In this document: positions 6,041 to 6,113 of the stretch, piece by piece
Layout: every line of letters begins with the position of its first letter
Position numbering within the stretch: position 1 is the first letter of the stretch
DNA from: Thiotrichaceae bacterium
GTDB lineage: Bacteria > Pseudomonadota > Gammaproteobacteria > Thiotrichales > Thiotrichaceae
Direction of reading: 5' to 3'
Length of the DNA stretch: 6,113 nucleotides
Assembly (NCBI GenBank): GCA_027008885.1
Contig: JALVDQ010000005.1
Location: 1-6,113 of the forward strand
Translations under genes and position numbers: made by a program
Notes under the pieces: model-generated
Databases searched by the model: none
Told to the model about the DNA's origin: nothing
What the model saw: only the letters and a program-made list of their open reading frames with translations

Positions 6041-6113
6041 ATGAATCTTCATGAATATCAGTCCAAACAGCTTTTTGCTGATTATGGAATCCCGGTACCT
6101 CAAGGCATTGCAC
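6041..6113 (+). CDS. sucC: Succinyl-CoA ligase (ADP-forming) beta subunit, 5' end only
   Basis: Only the first 24 codons are in the window. They begin MNLHEYQSKQLFADYGIPVP, the hallmark start of SucC, followed by QGIA. SucC, with SucD, interconverts succinyl-CoA and succinate with ATP or GTP formation in the TCA cycle. This N-terminal segment opens the ATP-grasp domain. The ATG is set by that conserved beginning. The Shine-Dalgarno is weak (GAGA, 6026-6029, 11 nt upstream). A short out-of-frame ATG at 6025 opens a 9-codon frame that ends inside sucC and is probably chance. The gene is divergent from the pilS cluster; sucD is expected beyond the window. Confidence 0.95.
   Translation, partial: MNLHEYQSKQLFADYGIPVPQGIA

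Noticed and set aside
6025..6054. Nine-codon frame starting at ATG 6025, overlapping the sucC start
   Set aside because: No good ribosome site, too short, and nothing to distinguish it from chance as a leader peptide.

Overview
The window looks like chromosomal DNA of a gammaproteobacterium of moderate, slightly AT-leaning composition. The basis is the block [small PP0621-type zinc-ribbon membrane protein]-pilS-pilR lying divergently from sucC, together with the domain style of the PilS and PilR proteins. The intergenic DNA is full of dispersed repeats with a 7-bp tandem array. That style would suit repeat-rich lineages such as methanotroph (Methylococcales-like) or Thiotrichales-like bacteria, but this placement is inference only.

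Layout. 1-475 has no credible gene. It opens with GATTGAAAC, which resembles the 3' tail of many CRISPR repeats, and then holds a nested stem-loop and one diverged copy of the dispersed repeat. 476-1977 (minus strand) is a complete hipB-hipA type II toxin-antitoxin operon whose two genes overlap by ATGA. All kinase residues of HipA are intact, and a credible promoter with paired operator-like repeats precedes hipB. 1978-2421 is intergenic: the hip promoter, a 17-bp tandem duplication, and the most complete repeat copy (A/G-rich box, about 15 heptamers, a hairpin, and a terminal motif that runs into the pilR stop codon). 2422-5747 (minus strand) is a three-gene cluster read PP0621-like -> pilS -> pilR. 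5748-6040 is the divergent intergenic region with two more repeat copies and the probable promoters of both sides. 6041 to the end is the first 24 codons of sucC on the plus strand.

How the genes work together. PilS, a six-helix membrane sensor kinase, should phosphorylate PilR, a sigma-54 activator; in relatives this pair controls pilin transcription for type IV pili. The small zinc-ribbon protein is translated just ahead of pilS, overlaps it, and may be co-regulated. HipB should repress its own operon and hold the HipA kinase inactive. sucC belongs to the TCA cycle and is a separate housekeeping unit.

The genes are of well-known kinds. The less ordinary material is intergenic: a dispersed repeat family flanking hipBA on both sides in the same orientation, its variable heptamer array with clustered GGGTAGA units, and the possible CRISPR edge at position 1. 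No new multi-gene system is evident.
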